DNA of 64,000 nt from Chara braunii (lineage: Eukaryota > Streptophyta > Charophyceae > Charales > Characeae): the NCBI GenBank assembly GCA_003427395.1, contig BFEA01000013.1, positions 2,298,264 to 2,362,263 on the forward strand, read 5' to 3'. Position numbers and translations under genes: made by a program. The first letter of the stretch is position 1; the number at the start of each line of letters is the position of its first letter. The notes below the pieces were generated by a model. The model saw only the letters and a list, made by a program, of their open reading frames with translations. It was not told the origin of the DNA and searched no databases. Of the stretch, positions 22,925 to 34,689 are shown piece by piece.

Positions 22925-24328
22925 GATTTAAAGATAAGTGTTACGATCCTGGACAATTTCGAAGTGTACAAACATCAGAAAGTACAATGTCGTCCAATTG
23001 CAAAAATAACCGACTTCCTCGCCAACCAATCTCCTCCTCTTTATCTCCGCCCCTCTTATTCAAACAAGAAGTAACAATAATAATGTTGAATGGTTGAACC
23101 AGAATCAATATCCGAATCCCACTTCTACTGCAGGCACAACATGAGGTCTACCATAGCCATGGCCACCCTTCCTCTTCCTCTGCATACAAGCCGAGGCTAT
23201 GGCGGACTATTGAGGCTTCAGCCTCCTGTCCAAAGGACAACCCAAAGCGAATCAATATTCGAATCCCACTTCTACTGTAGGCACAACATGAGGTCTACCA
23301 TAGCCATTGCCACCCTTCCTCTTCCTCTGCATACAAGCCGAGGCTATGGCGGACTATTGAGGCTTCAGCCTCCTGTCCAAAGGACAACCCAAAGCAGCTA
23401 TGTCTCTGCCTCACTTCAAGCAGCTATGCCGCTGCTCACTGGACCGCCATGCCTGACTCTACCCCGAGCTTCCTTGGTGCGGCACTACCCCAACAGGGGT
23501 CTTTCAGATGCAGCGCCTCACAAGGTGATGAAGATGGTGTTCACCATAGCCAAGTAGGTACCTAGCCACTCTCCCCCTTGGTCCCCTTCTTCCTCCTCCT
23601 ACCGGTAGAGCTCCACCATAGCCAAGGTGGAAGCTCCCGGCTTCTTCCTCCCAGCAGCGCTGTAGCAGCCAGCGCTCTTCCATCCAGCGCTCCAACAGCG
23701 TGACGCCCAACTCGCACACTGAAGAATGAGGTTGAGCTCTTGCCTCGGCCTCTTGATATAGCGGCCTGCTTGCCTCTTGGGCGGTGACTTCCAGGCCGCT
23801 CAGCCTCCCAAGCGACTGGTACCTCCTCCCTTTCGGAGGGAAACATCATTGCAGACTCTAATATTGCCCGTACAGGCTCTAGACTCAGATTGGATGGACT
23901 GGTACTGGCCTAGACCTAGCCTACTGCTACTGGGCCTCTAAAAATGCCAACTTTGTCTTCTTCTGCTCGGCCTCGAGTACCCTTGCACATCTACTGCTAC
24001 TGGGTGTGGTACCGGCCTACCTGCTACTTGAGTGTTTTTCCGCTGCTCCAGGTGTTGCGGGCCCCTGCCTCCGCTACTTGAGTGTTTTCCCTTTCTGCAA
24101 CCCTCAATGCCACGGCCACAGGTAAGTACTGACCCTACGGGCCTGCCAAACAAGCAAGTACCTTTACGGGTCACACACACACTCATGCCGACAAGCACTC
24201 AGACAAGCATGCAAGTCAACAGGCACGCACACATATAGGCTTAGGAAACACGGTAGAATGTGGGAATCTTGGTAAGGCATCCATTCCATCGGCAGAACTT
24301 CAGAAATCAGCAGTGTTATCAGTCTGTG
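22925..24328. other. 1.4-kb insertion inside A2, origin unresolved
   Basis: In A1 only about 110 bp separate the zinc knuckle from the protease lead-in; here about 1.4 kb do. The word GTGTTA occurs at both margins (22938-22943 and 24313-24318) and could be a target duplication, but neither a clear LTR nor an inverted repeat is visible. It contains a 147-bp tandem duplication. Frames inside are not recognised. Confidence 0.55.
23102..23395. repeat. 147-bp tandem duplication
   Basis: Units start at 23102 and 23249 (GAATCAATAT(C/T)CGAATCCCAC) and are nearly identical. Confidence 0.92.
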
Positions 24329-24754
24329 TTATGGCGGGTCATTACATAAGCCCACCACCATTGGAGAGGCTACTCTCGTGGTGACCTTCTTGCCTCGGCA
24401 AGTCCTAGACGCGTTGCCACAGTTCAAGCAAGTACCCCTAGCAACTCGGTCCCTCCACACCTCGTAGTCTAAACCAAGTTTTATGCATGCGGGCGCTCCT
24501 GGGTCGCCCTGACCCTTGGACTGGCCTACCTTCTGCTTCCCGGTCCCTCGAGTCTTTTCTTTGATAGGTGCCACGACTCCCCCATCCGAAGTCTCGCTGG
24601 CCCCATCCGACTCTGTGTCTTCCCCGTAGTTTGGGAAGTCGTCAATCTTCGTCGCATGACCATCATGGTCGACGAACACGAGTTGGCCTTTCTTCTTCCT
24701 GTCCTGGGGAAGTCTCTTCTTCCTACCATCTAACTGACCTTGATGGACGAACAA
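24329..24754 (-). pseudogene. gag: A2 gag C-terminal fragment
   Basis: A 141-aa frame matching the A1 gag tail: DRKKKGQLVFVDHDG, SDGGVVAPIKEKTRG and EVWRDRVARGTCLNCGN correspond to A1 blocks before and in the zinc knuckle. The knuckle here is degenerate: CLNC is present but the His is lost. The sequence stops matching A1 at the junction near 24755. Confidence 0.82.
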
Positions 24755-24761
24755 GTTGGCC

Positions 24762-25585
24762 TTTCTTCTTCCTGGCTAGTAAGGCACAGAAACAGCTGGC
24801 CGACTGGGTTGTTACAGTAGGATTGGACCACATATTTACGAGTTTGGAGGAGAAGTTTGCCAATCGAGAGAGAGCCAAAATCTGCTGCAGAGCGTGTGAG
24901 GATAGGCCAGTCATAGTGGCAGGGATCCTTCTCCAAGCTCTACACAGTTTGGGAAAGGCTAACCTCTACACCAGGGTTATCCATGTCAGACCAGGACAAG
25001 TTGCAATTGTTTGTCCAGGCTACCCCGATGACTTATATACAAGCCCTATTTTCTGCAGGTTACAAGGACTGGAAGGCCTTTGGCAGGGCAGCCTTGGATC
25101 TGGAGGCCAAACTCCAAATCCAGTCAACTTCCCAGGCGGGAAGCACCTCCTCGTCTTAGAGTCAGAGGAAGAGCAAAGGGAGGTGGCACACGATGGAGTC
25201 TGTGGAAGACTCTGCAGGCTTGACCAGAGAGGATTGACTCCCTCAGCTAGTCAAGGTGCAGGAGGCTTCCCAAACCAGGCTATTATGACTTCGGCTCAGG
25301 AACTGGTAAGCGCGATGAAGGGCGCAAATCAGCTCCAAAGACAAAGGTCCCCTTCTCGTATGGGGTTTGGCAAATGCCTCTGTGGACCTCAAAAGCAAAA
25401 TCTGCCCAAATTTGCCAAATGTCCAGCTAACCCCATGGATCCTTCCCCTCTCCCATGGAGGGGACTTGCGTATCCTAGACGGGCTATGGCAAAAGAGGAA
25501 GGATGCCGGTGTCTTCCTCAAATGTGTTGGGCAATACTTTGTCAAGTATTGCCATTTATGGGGCAACCACTACGATGTAACTTAA
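24762..25585 (+). pseudogene. gag: Family-B-like gag fragment in opposite orientation
   Basis: Spread over two frames, this stretch matches the gag of element B. The pieces are LEEKFANRE, GSFSKLYTVWERLTSTPG, LFSAGYKDWKAFGRAALDLEAKL (B: LYSSGFRDWRSIGRAAFDVEAKL) and, at 25420-25560, a knuckle-like RILDGLWQKRKDAGVFLKC..YC (B: RIQEAVWRRRKDKGVCLRC..NC). The first knuckle Cys is Phe here. The fragment ends near 25585 with no pol and no LTR. A 348-aa open frame at 24568-25614 runs across both this fragment and the opposing A2 fragment and is a composite by chance. Confidence 0.8.
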
Positions 25586-27500
25586 CCAGTCAGCAGCGTA
25601 TTCTGCTGAGCTGAGTGTCCTTTTGTTGAGGAAGGACAGGTGCAGTTTGGTTGTTTGTAACCTACTTGTGTGTGTTCAGCTGATGGAAACTTTCTCCTGG
25701 TATAGCTACCTTGAGCCTGATTCTTTCATTTGATCCGATTGGTTAATCTGTGCATCCCTTGTGCTCGAGAAAGACTGTGCTAAGTTTCGAGCTTTTCAAT
25801 TTTTGCAAACATTGCTGATGGACAAACTGTTAATTGGACTGAATTCATCTTCTCTTGACGATGAATCAGCCCCAAGATTGCTTTCAGTCTGACAAGTATT
25901 CCAATGTGAGCTTACATTGAATCCTTGTCTGACTAATCCCCTGTGTATCCTTTGAGTGGCGTTCACTATCTGATCACGTTCATGTTCTCACACTGAACAA
26001 CACTCGTTGGATGGATGATTTGTGTTTGAGACAGAGTATGATTAGTACAAATCTCACCTCGAATTCTCCTACATGGTCCTAAGTTTTGCTCGTTGGGGTA
26101 GAGATCAGGTTTTCAGTGTTTCTCTATGGTTGCACACTTGTAGTGACAGTGTTCTCAATTTTCCCTATAGAGCTGCAAATTCCTTTTAACCACTGGACTT
26201 TGTCCTAGTAATGTCTCAGCCTGATTGGCCAGAGTTTGTGACTGAACCCTCTACTCATATTAGACGTACCCTACACATTACTCTGTTAGTTCAAGCGTTA
26301 TAGCTGAATATGGTCAGGCTTAGCCCCATATACAGATCTTGTTAGATCCTACCCTATTCTTGGGAAGAATTTGGGTATCATGCTTGCAAATACACAAAAC
26401 AGTAGTTGAGGAGATTTCCAAAATTAATAGATTATAGCAAAGTTTAATACTAGGCTAACACCCTTGCATTCAACTAGATGGGCTTGACATTTTCAATCGC
26501 GTTAACAAAATGCATGATTAGATTCATCCCGATGTAGGTCATGACCGATTGCGTATCACGTTCCGCCCAATCAGCACTAATTCGGGGGTGCCTACCTCGT
26601 AGGACGATGTGCTGGATAAATCATGGCATCTTGACAACTACGTCCTGGCCTAAATCCATAAAAGTGAGGTTCAAAACGGGCTTCCCATTCGGGTTCTAGA
26701 ACCATTTTAGCTAATGCCCGTTTAGCTCGATCCGCAAGACTAATTTGGGGGTGCCTACCTCGTAGGACGATGTGGTGGATGAATCATGGCATCTTGACAA
26801 CTATGTTCTGGCCTAAATCCATAAGAGTGAGGTTCAAAACGGGTTTCCCATTCGGGTTGTAGAACCATTTTAGCTAATGCCTGTTTAGCTCGATCCGCAA
26901 GAAAACCTCAATCATATTATTTTTAGGATGTTGCTAGCTATCTATAAGCCGATTACCAGGCTGATTCCCTTGCATTCAGCTAGCCAACACTCGCTGATAG
27001 TCTGAGCTACGGGTGGTAGATTTTCAGAAGCTGATTGGTTGCCTAGAAGTTGATTACCTGGCTAATACCCTCGCATTTCAGTAATCAATCTAATCTGGTA
27101 TTCTCACCATGACCCTTCGAGATTCTCTGGTCTTTGCGTTCTCCACCGCTACGGACATTTAGTGATCCTCTAACTAATACCTCTGTGTCGATATGGGCTG
27201 GTAGTTGGTTATGTAGCTCGTGGGTCCTCGCTCCCCGAGAGGGTAAAAATGCAATAAATCGCAGTTTCCTAGTGGGACTGTATACTAGTGTTCGACTTTG
27301 TAGTTTCTTGTCTTGTTTTGAGCCTTGCGGGACTTTATCCTGTGACCTGTAACCTGTGTGTTTTGTTTGTGTGTGTTGAGCCCTATGGGACTTTAGGCCA
27401 TTCGGCCTTTTCCTTTTGCATTGTCATAGGTCTAGGTCCCCTTTTCCCTTTTTTCCATCTAGATACAAACGAGTCTTAGGTTGTTGCCTTTGGAGTCTGT
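25586..27500. other. Intergenic DNA, no gene recognised
   Basis: No frame longer than about 70 aa and no known domain. It holds a 163-bp tandem duplication at 26576-26902. The composition is ordinary and mildly AT-rich. Confidence 0.65.
26576..26902. repeat. 163-bp tandem duplication
   Basis: Units start ACTAATT(C/T)GGGGGTG at 26576 and 26739 and end CGATCCGCAAGA. They differ at about ten positions. Confidence 0.93.
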
Positions 27501-27996
27501 TGTAGGTTTAGGCACAGGGTAGAATTAGCGGACAAAAAATTTGGTTCGGGTCTTTTTCACGTTTTCGTTGGCTGGGCAAACTTTGCCTGTTCGTTGTTGG
27601 AGCGCTGCTGCTCTATCTTGGGTGAGGTCATCTTCTTCGTCGAAGCCCAGCCATAGTTGGGGATGAGAAACGAAGTTAAAGATCGCACTGCTGCTATTGC
27701 GCAGCTCTGCACGAGAGCTTCCACAGGACTGTGAAGTCCATCCATAGTTGGGGTTGGGAAACGAAGTTGAAGATTGCATTGGTGCTATTTCGCAGCTCTG
27801 CAGGAGAGCTTCCACAGGACTGTGTTGTTGGGTTTGGGCGCTGCCATTCTCCGCTACCATTCTCTATTTGGCATCCATCAGCTGTTCTTCCTCACAAGGA
27901 ACTTTGTCTTCTTCGAAGTGCTGGATCGGTTGTCTCCTTCTTCATCAGGACTTCCACAACTGTACTTCCGCGCGGGTGCTGAGCTGGCGCTGCTAT
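27501..27996. other. Flank of element B with a 91-bp tandem duplication
   Basis: Units starting CCATAGTTGGGG occur at 27651 and 27742 and run through GCTTCCACAGGACTGTG. Short open frames on both strands run through the duplication and match nothing I know. Element B's LTR begins at about 27997. Confidence 0.7.
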
Positions 27997-28870
27997 CATT
28001 ATGAACTCGGTTGTCTGTCGATTACACACTGGTGATCTCACACATGCCCACACATGCATAAGAAGACGGGGACAAGAGACATAGTCACACATTGCACACA
28101 GACAGAATAAGCAACGGAGAGCAAATATGCACTGAGTATGGAGACAACACAGTGTTTCTCTCTGACGATGCTCCCAACAACCAATCATAAGAAGACACAC
28201 AAGAAACACAACAGAACATAACCAAGTTTCAGCCAACATCGACCTCGAACGTTACAGAGTTCTCTCCCAATGTTTACCCACCACTGAAACCTACACTTCA
28301 CCCCAACTCCTACACTTTGTTAGTAGCGCCACACTGAAACGGCGTCGTAGAGGCCAGCGCCAACCAGAATGATGGAGGAGGAGGCCAGCGTCAAGTTCCT
28401 AATTAAGATGAAGAGTCTTTGCAGCACCACTGTCTCTGACACATAGCAACCTCGGAAAGAGTAGCAGCAGCAGCGGTCCACCCACAAACAAGTATGTAGA
28501 GCCTTCCGATAGCCCACACGATCGCAAGCACCCTCAAGGGTGAGCACGCCCAACTATGGCGGGCCCCAAAGGTCTGGCTATGGCTGTCCTCTGACTAGGG
28601 ACTCAAGATGCCGCCTGCAGTCAATCGTCGCCTTGCTTCCTTTCCTTGGCTTGCTTACGCATCCTGGCAAAACGAAAGTTGCCAGTTCGAAAAGCCCCAA
28701 CTAGACTCACTCAGACCTATTAGTAGCTCTAGCCTAGACCTAGACTCAGACTGGACCGACCGATACCGTTTCAATTTCGGCCTATAAGGTGTCTCCCTAC
28801 CCGACTATAGGCTTTAGGACCTGTCTATCAACATAGGCCCGTAGGCCTGTATGTCTTGGTCGTAGCACGG
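27997..28870 (-). repeat. B 3' LTR, distal part
   Basis: 874 bp that align with 63040-63912: shared landmarks are GGTTGTCTGTCGATT, AACCAATCATAAGA, CTCTCCCAATGTTTACCC, ACCAGAATGATGGAGGAGG and GGACCTGTCTATCA. The outermost base pair reads CA here where the 5' LTR has TG. It stops abruptly at 28870, where the large C LTR starts. Confidence 0.9.
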
Positions 28871-29535
28871 TGTCTTAGCAAACACCCTTACAAGGGTATT
28901 TGTCGTCCTTTTTAAAGGTCGCACTGGGAGCGTCCTTGATCAACTTAAACGCGTCGATAGGGCAAATCCCGTCAGGGCAGGCACCTCGGCAACCTCGCTA
29001 CTAGCAAAAGTCCGAACCAAAATGCAAACGAATTAGAGAGTGTGTGGAGCATGCATTATTGCGTTGCACTGTGGGGGTGTCGTTTAGTTATCAGCGGTGC
29101 CAGGACGGCGAAAGATGTCAAAGGCCATAGGGTCCGGTTACCTTCACTATAGTTTTCAATTTGGTTATATTTTTCTTTTATTTTATAAAGACTAACCTCA
29201 CTCCACGAACCTGCTCAGCCTCTAGCGGGACACGTTACAACAGGATAAGAACTGTACCTTGCGCATATGTGGGAGGTTTATGATTGGACGACTCGTCGAA
29301 AGGAGCGGCATTGGCAGATCTAGTCTAGGGGAAAATCTGGAAGTTTGACAAAGTATGTCGTGCGCCCGACGAGATGGATACCAGGTGACCACAAACCTAG
29401 GTGCGGGCGGCATCTTTTGACGGCCAGAAGATTGGTCGGTAGGCCAAGGCGGGGGCCTGGTTTGTGCAGGTAGGACCAATCACGGTCCCGTGACTATTCA
29501 TACACAGGTGCATGCCTACCTAGCTCAGCCCTTTG

Positions 29536-29610
29536 GCCTGGTTCTAATGGTTATGGTACTGGACTTTCAAGCGACAGGTTTGGGGTTCGAGGTCAGCAAG
29601 CATTGATGGA
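29536..29610 (+). other. tRNA-like module in C U3 (also near 48860-48925)
   Basis: The run TTCTAATGGTTATGGTACTGG resembles a tRNA D-arm/A box and GGGGTTCGAGGTC resembles a T-arm/B box about 40 bases later, with an anticodon-like CTTTCAA between them. A second, weaker module follows at about 29690-29755 (GGTTCGCGTCCTC). Both are kept in the other LTR. The acceptor and T stems do not pair well, so this is not a functional tRNA gene. A tRNA-derived SINE fragment is possible. Confidence 0.35.
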
Positions 29611-30639
29611 GCAAAGGAGCGCGATCGGCAGAGACTTAGGGGTCGAGGGTCTTAAGGGACTATCCCCCTTGTTTTTTGCCAGACTGGCCCAAAACTTGGG
29701 TTCAATTGGCAAGACCAAGAGGGCGTCCGCAGGTTCGCGTCCTCTTCAATTCCACTTTTTATTTTGTTGATTTATTAATTATTTCTTATTCATCTCCATT
29801 TTCCCATCTGTTGACCAGGCCGGAAACTGACTCTGGGACCGACGACAAAGAACTATCGTGAGGCCACCCACTTTCGGAATAGAGTTAAAGAGTGCTAGGA
29901 AATTTATCAAGCGAGAAGTGGACGTAGGAGAGTCGTGTATCCACATTTTGGCGAAGGTAGACGACAACTGCGTCACCGCCATCTTGATTGGACGTGGGGT
30001 GCCTGCCAGCATGGGCTATTATGACCCACATTGTAGTAGGGGGTGATTGAAACCCCCCCGGCGGGTGGCCATGGCGCGACAATCGAGGACCTTGAGCACG
30101 AGCCTTCTTGAGAGGGCCCATTCAGGTTCCCTCGTGTGAGGGATGTTGACGAAATTCCTCTAACCTACCCCTCATGAAACACAAACTAACGGGGTTAACT
30201 TGCATGTATGCTGGTGGGTGTAGGGCCTATGAGGCTGAAGAGACCTGGCAAAGACCACCTCCAGATGCACCGTTCACCAGCCACGATGTACTGTCGAAAG
30301 ATTTGAGTGTGAGCCTGCCAATTGGCACCCGCAAGGTGGTGAACTATGTTGGGTAAGGCACGACCAGAGGAAGCTCTGGTAGAAGCGCGAAGTGTTACTG
30401 ATGTGCAAATCGCAGACAGGCTTGACTACAAGGGCGGACAACTAATGGAACCGCCTAGTAGCTGCTCCCCTCAGGAGTTTTCCCTTGGCAATACGAACGT
30501 GCAAAACGTTCGTCGGGCCTGGGTATAGGGTCGAGAGGTCAATTGAACCAGGCTAGTAGCTGGTTCCCTTCGAAGTTCGCTCAGGCCAGCCAGAGTTGTT
30601 GAAATTATGCACCGTACTAAGCAGCGCTAAGTGCTGCGC

Positions 30640-30840
30640 TATGAAGCGACAAAGAGAAGGAGATTTGTGGAGATACGGGGAAGAAGACAAGTAAGGGAGA
30701 AAGAAGAGGAGGGAGACGAACGAGAAGGACGGGGTTGCTACGAACCCGGTTGGAATCCGAGCCAGGTACGCGAAGGAAGAGACAAGGAAGTGGCGGAGGA
30801 GGAGAAGACAATGGTTATGGAGGATGGAGAAAACCTATAG
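30640..30840 (+). repeat. Purine-rich tract in C LTR
   Basis: GAAGA/GGAGG words dominate for about 200 bp, and the counterpart near 50030-50250 is similar. Lys/Glu/Arg-rich frames follow from composition. Confidence 0.7.
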
Positions 30841-31058
30841 CCTACTCGATCCTTAATGAAATCAGCAGCAGGGAGGATGTAAGGGAGCCGGTGGGGGAAT
30901 TGGGATTGAGAAAGGAATGGGAGGAAGTTGGAGGTGACGAGGAGAGGTGTACCTCCATTTCGACTTTGTGTGTCCTCGTACAGGTTGTTGTCGCCCTTTC
31001 CTTAATTTTGATCTGAAGATTTACTGAGGTTGCTGTTCCTTCCCTTTCTACTTTTCGA

Positions 31059-31571
31059 CTATGTATCACCCGCGGTCGTGACCGCAGGCGCTCGGCATCC
31101 CGACCGCAGCGGGCGGCGCCCGCGGCCAAGTGCAGTCGGAAAACCCCGACATTTTTAAATCCTGGGATAATAGGCCAAAAAATAAAAAAAAAATATGGGG
31201 TTTTAGGTTTTTGTGCGCTCTACAACTGCATACTTTTAGTTCTATTTTTTGACTTTCTTTTATTTAAAAAAAAAATGAAAAACAGAAATCCCTCAGGCAA
31301 ACGTTTTTCACTTTATTCTTTTAGTAAGAAAAATAAAGTAATTTGTTTGATTTTTATCTCAAATTTGGTAACGAATTTTCATATGACCCAAGGCAAAAGT
31401 TGTTCAGTTTATTTTTAGGCATAACATTTTTTTTTTTCTGATTTTTTTNAATTTTNTTTTTTCCTTTTTTTTTTTTCATGACCGCGGACTGCGGTCATGA
31501 CCGCGGCCTCGCGGCCGAGACCGCAGTCCACGGTCGTGCCCGCGCCGATCGCGACCGCGGGGGATTCATAG
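31059..31571. mobile_element. 513-bp MITE with 8-bp target duplication (hAT-like)
   Basis: The sequence is flanked on both sides by CTTTTCGA (31051-31058 and 31572-31579). The other LTR has a single CTTTTCGA with no insert (about 50477-50490). The ends are inverted: CTATGTATCACCCGCGGTCG on the left and, read backward from the right, CTATGAATCCCCCGCGGTCG. Subterminal parts are very GC-rich with repeated GACCGCGG/CCGCGGTC words, and the centre is AT-rich with homopolymers and two undetermined bases. There is no coding capacity. An 8-bp duplication is typical of hAT superfamily transposases, which would act in trans. Confidence 0.88.
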
Positions 31572-33746
31572 CTTTTCGAATCTAACCACTATCGTGACAA
31601 GGGGTGGATAGGATCGGGGTAGTGTAGGCGGAAGGGGGGGGGATACATGAGGAAGACATTGCATATCGAAAGGGAGAAAGAAAGAGGACGAAAAACGTAG
31701 ATATTGGTCACTTCCTGACCGATTCGGACAATCTAAGACCCGACATAGAGGTTTTAAGCCATTCCGAATCGAATGGCCACGCCAAAATTTTGATTCGGAT
31801 TATGGTCTAGTAGATACGGTCACTAAAAACTGTGTGGAGTAGGAACTATCTTGACGACAGGTGTTGGCGGGTGTGCATAATCGCGGAAGCACGGAAGTAA
31901 GATGGCGAAGAAAAAGGGACGTTGGAAGAAGAGAAGAAAGGAGTGAGGGAGAGAACGATTGGAGGAAAGCAAATATAAAACAAAGAGAAGGCGGGGAGGG
32001 GGTGGAAGACACATACCTGGTGGTCGGTTTCACCAACATTAGTCGAAGTCGAGGTTTTCAGTTGAACACTGCTCGTCGGTAAGATTTGTCAGCTTCGTTA
32101 CCATCGAGACCCCACCATTCGTCATTACATTCGATTCCATCGAGCCGAGGCGTTGTGCTACACTACGAGGAGGAAAAGCATGGCAAAGAAATAATGAGGA
32201 CGAAGGACAAAGAAGGAAAGGAATGAATGTGAAAGAGAGAGAAGGGGATTGAGGTGTTGGTCGTCCGTTCGATGAAGCATGTTTTCCTAATAACACTCAT
32301 GGCGCTCGCCTCCGTGGTTTTCAGCACAGCGGTTCCCTTCCATGGATAATTCATCGTTTTTAGTGTATGTATCTTCCCATGTTTAGAGGGAGATTCATTC
32401 TCGTTTTTGTGCTTGGTGGTGTTGGATCGGGTCTACGTATTGTTGTTCATCAACTCGACTATCTTGCTGCCCATCGTGTTTGTTTGGCAAGATTGTCGTG
32501 CTTCCCTTTTGCGCACGCGGTCGCGGTTATCCATGTTGCTCGCCAATACTGTGCGTCGCCAGGCTCATCATTTTCTTACTCTTGTTTGTGTAGACATTTT
32601 GCATAGTGGTGGTCACCTGAGCGGTGGCCGGTTCCGCAGAAGCTCCCCTCTAGAGTGGTAGATTGTGTAGTATTTGACTACATGGTAGCGCTCAGCCCAA
32701 CAACATAGTTTTGAATCGTACATGTGTTTGGCCATGATCCTGGACAAGTACGAAGGAAGTTAAGTACGGGCAAAGGCGGAAGGAAAAGGAGATAAGGCGA
32801 CGAGGGGGGGAGGCGATACCGACAAGTTTGAATTGGAGGGAGTAGAGGAAGGAAAGTGCCAGGTAAAGTGAGCCAGCGCCTGCTTCACGTTAGTGGTGCT
32901 GGCACTTCGTCAGATGCACAGTTCGAGAGGTAAGCAACTTATCTGGAGACGGGAGTTCCAGGTACATCGGCTTGGAGAATACAAGGATTAACTGATTGAG
33001 AAAACGCCTGGCCATTTATTGGTTAAAGATACATACTGCCTGAATGATTTTCAATTAACGGACAGGGTCACAGCCTGTGGCGCACTGTCGAAAGACTGCA
33101 TTTACGATTAGCATGAGGAGTTTGACAACTCCGAGTTGAAGGAACCAGTGTTGTTTGCTGGTAGTCGAAACTATCTGTGTACGACGCTACTGTGTTTTTG
33201 GAGCGTTATTATGTTTTGTGGCATCTTTGTTAGCTCGCTACCATATACGTTGTCTTACTATGTGTCTGATGCTACCGCCATGTTTTAGTTGTAACGATTG
33301 CTAGACCACGAATTGTTGTTGAGTCACTATGTCGTTGTTACAACACACCGAAAGCTGCTTCAGCGACGCAATCGGGTGTTGCTGTCGAGCACCTTGATAG
33401 GTTACTATTGCAACAGCCTGGAAGCCATATTGCCACCTAGGACACTGTAGACTGCAACCCTTTCAAGCAAAGCTCCTGTCGATCAAAGGTCGTTGCTGCT
33501 GATCTCAAGTTCGTGGGAACCTGTTGATGAGTGAAGGCTACTGACCACTAGAAGTTGTCGCACCTTATTCCGGAGTTGCTGCACCTTATTCCGGAGGGGC
33601 TGATGCTGCTGATCTCGAGTTCGTGGGAACCTGTTTTTTTGGAATTGAGATTCTGTTGCGAAATAGGCCGCCTACTTAAACCGACTCTCGCAGTTGGCTG
33701 CCATGGGCTCTCATGATCTGAAGGCACCAAGGCCCTCCCGTGTGAG

Positions 33747-33986
33747 TTGAGCTGGCCCCTTCTCGTATCTCGAGCGTCTGACTTCTCTTCTTCGTTCCTT
33801 CTTCATCCAAGTCTAGTTCGTGTTCGGAGCGGAAGGCGGCAGGCGGGATTGCAATCCGTAGGACTGCATCAAGGCTTTGTGGGGGTTGACCCATCGATTG
33901 CGAGAGCTCTGTCGGAGCCCAGGCGGGACTGTGGAGGTAGGGAACTCAGAGGTAGTCCGTCACTATACCATTAGCATCCCAATAAA
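33747..33986 (+). promoter_or_regulatory. Putative R region / polyadenylation signal of C 5' LTR
   Basis: AATAAA at 33981-33986 is followed by CCCCTATC and a GT/TTTG-rich run, the usual layout of a cleavage and polyadenylation site. The same arrangement is at 52977-52982 in the 3' LTR. A 75-aa frame (33747-33974) just before it has the same length in the other LTR (52743-52970), but it is Arg/Gly/Ser-rich and probably noncoding. Confidence 0.5.
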
Positions 33987-34139
33987 CCCCTATCTATACA
34001 AACGTTGTGTTTGTTCTGTTTGAATTTGATTTGTGTGTATGTTTGTTTTCTTGTTTTTTCAAGACTTTAACTAAATCGAAAAGGGAATTTATTATGTGTG
34101 TGAATTCATCTGTTTGTGGTAAAAATCATGATCTTTGCA

Positions 34140-34545
34140 TGCGACGATTTGAAATGGGGTTGGAGATGAGGTTCTGCTGACTAATCCGGTCGCTTTGTTG
34201 TTTGCCTCAGACATTGAAATAGGGCTGGAGATAAGGTCCTCGTGACTGATCCGGTCGCTTTGCTGCTTGCATAAGACATTGAAATGGGGTTGGAGATAGG
34301 TCCTCCTGACTGTTCCGGTCGCTTTGCTGCTTGCCTAAGACATTGAAATGGGGCTGGAGATTAGGCCCTCCTAACTGATCCGGTCGCTTTGCTGCTTGCC
34401 TAAAACATTGAAACGGGGCTGCAGATGAGGTCCTCCTGACTGATCCGGTCGCCTTGCTATTTGTGTAAGACATCGAAATGGGGCCGGAGATGAGGTCCTC
34501 TTGGCCAATCCAGTCGCTTTGCTGAGTGAGTCAGGTTTGCTTGTT
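34140..34545 (+). repeat. About 64-bp minisatellite, array 1
   Basis: About six units of 64-65 bp starting GAAATGGGG(C/T)TGGAGAT, with the core GGTCCTCCTGACTGATCCGGTCGC and the tail TTTGCTGCTTGCCTAAGACATT, at about 34151, 34217, 34281, 34345, 34410 and 34475. Frames through it give a repeated peptide pattern that is a by-product. Confidence 0.93.
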
Positions 34546-34689
34546 GACTTTGCTAAGGTCTGACTTTTCTCCTTGTGAGAATAGTCCAGCCTATAAGTGT
34601 GTTCGTGGTTGCATGGGGTTGAGCGAGAACAACTTGGAAAGTTAATCAACTAAGTAAAATACAAGACTAATGTTTTTGTGATCAGGACA

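Larger units (their letters stand above)
18210..24760 (-). mobile_element. A2: 5'-truncated Ty3/gypsy element, relative of A1
   Basis: On the - strand it runs from a gag C-terminal fragment (24754) through protease, RT, RNase H and integrase to a polypurine tract (19214-19226) and a 1004-bp 3' LTR (19213 down to 18210). Gene order and residues match A1 throughout. The 5' LTR, primer-binding site and most of gag are missing; at about 24760 the sequence switches to an opposing gag fragment of family B. A 1.4-kb foreign stretch (22925-24339) interrupts it between the zinc knuckle and the protease. Stops and shifts in every domain make it inactive. Confidence 0.88.

Noticed and set aside
24568-25614. 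348-aa + strand open frame
   Set aside because: It crosses the junction of two opposing gag fragments. The left third is the antisense of A2 gag and the rest is only partly in the true frame of the B-like gag.
29536-29610. Functional tRNA gene
   Set aside because: Box-like words are present, but acceptor and T-arm stems do not pair and the anticodon arm is weak.
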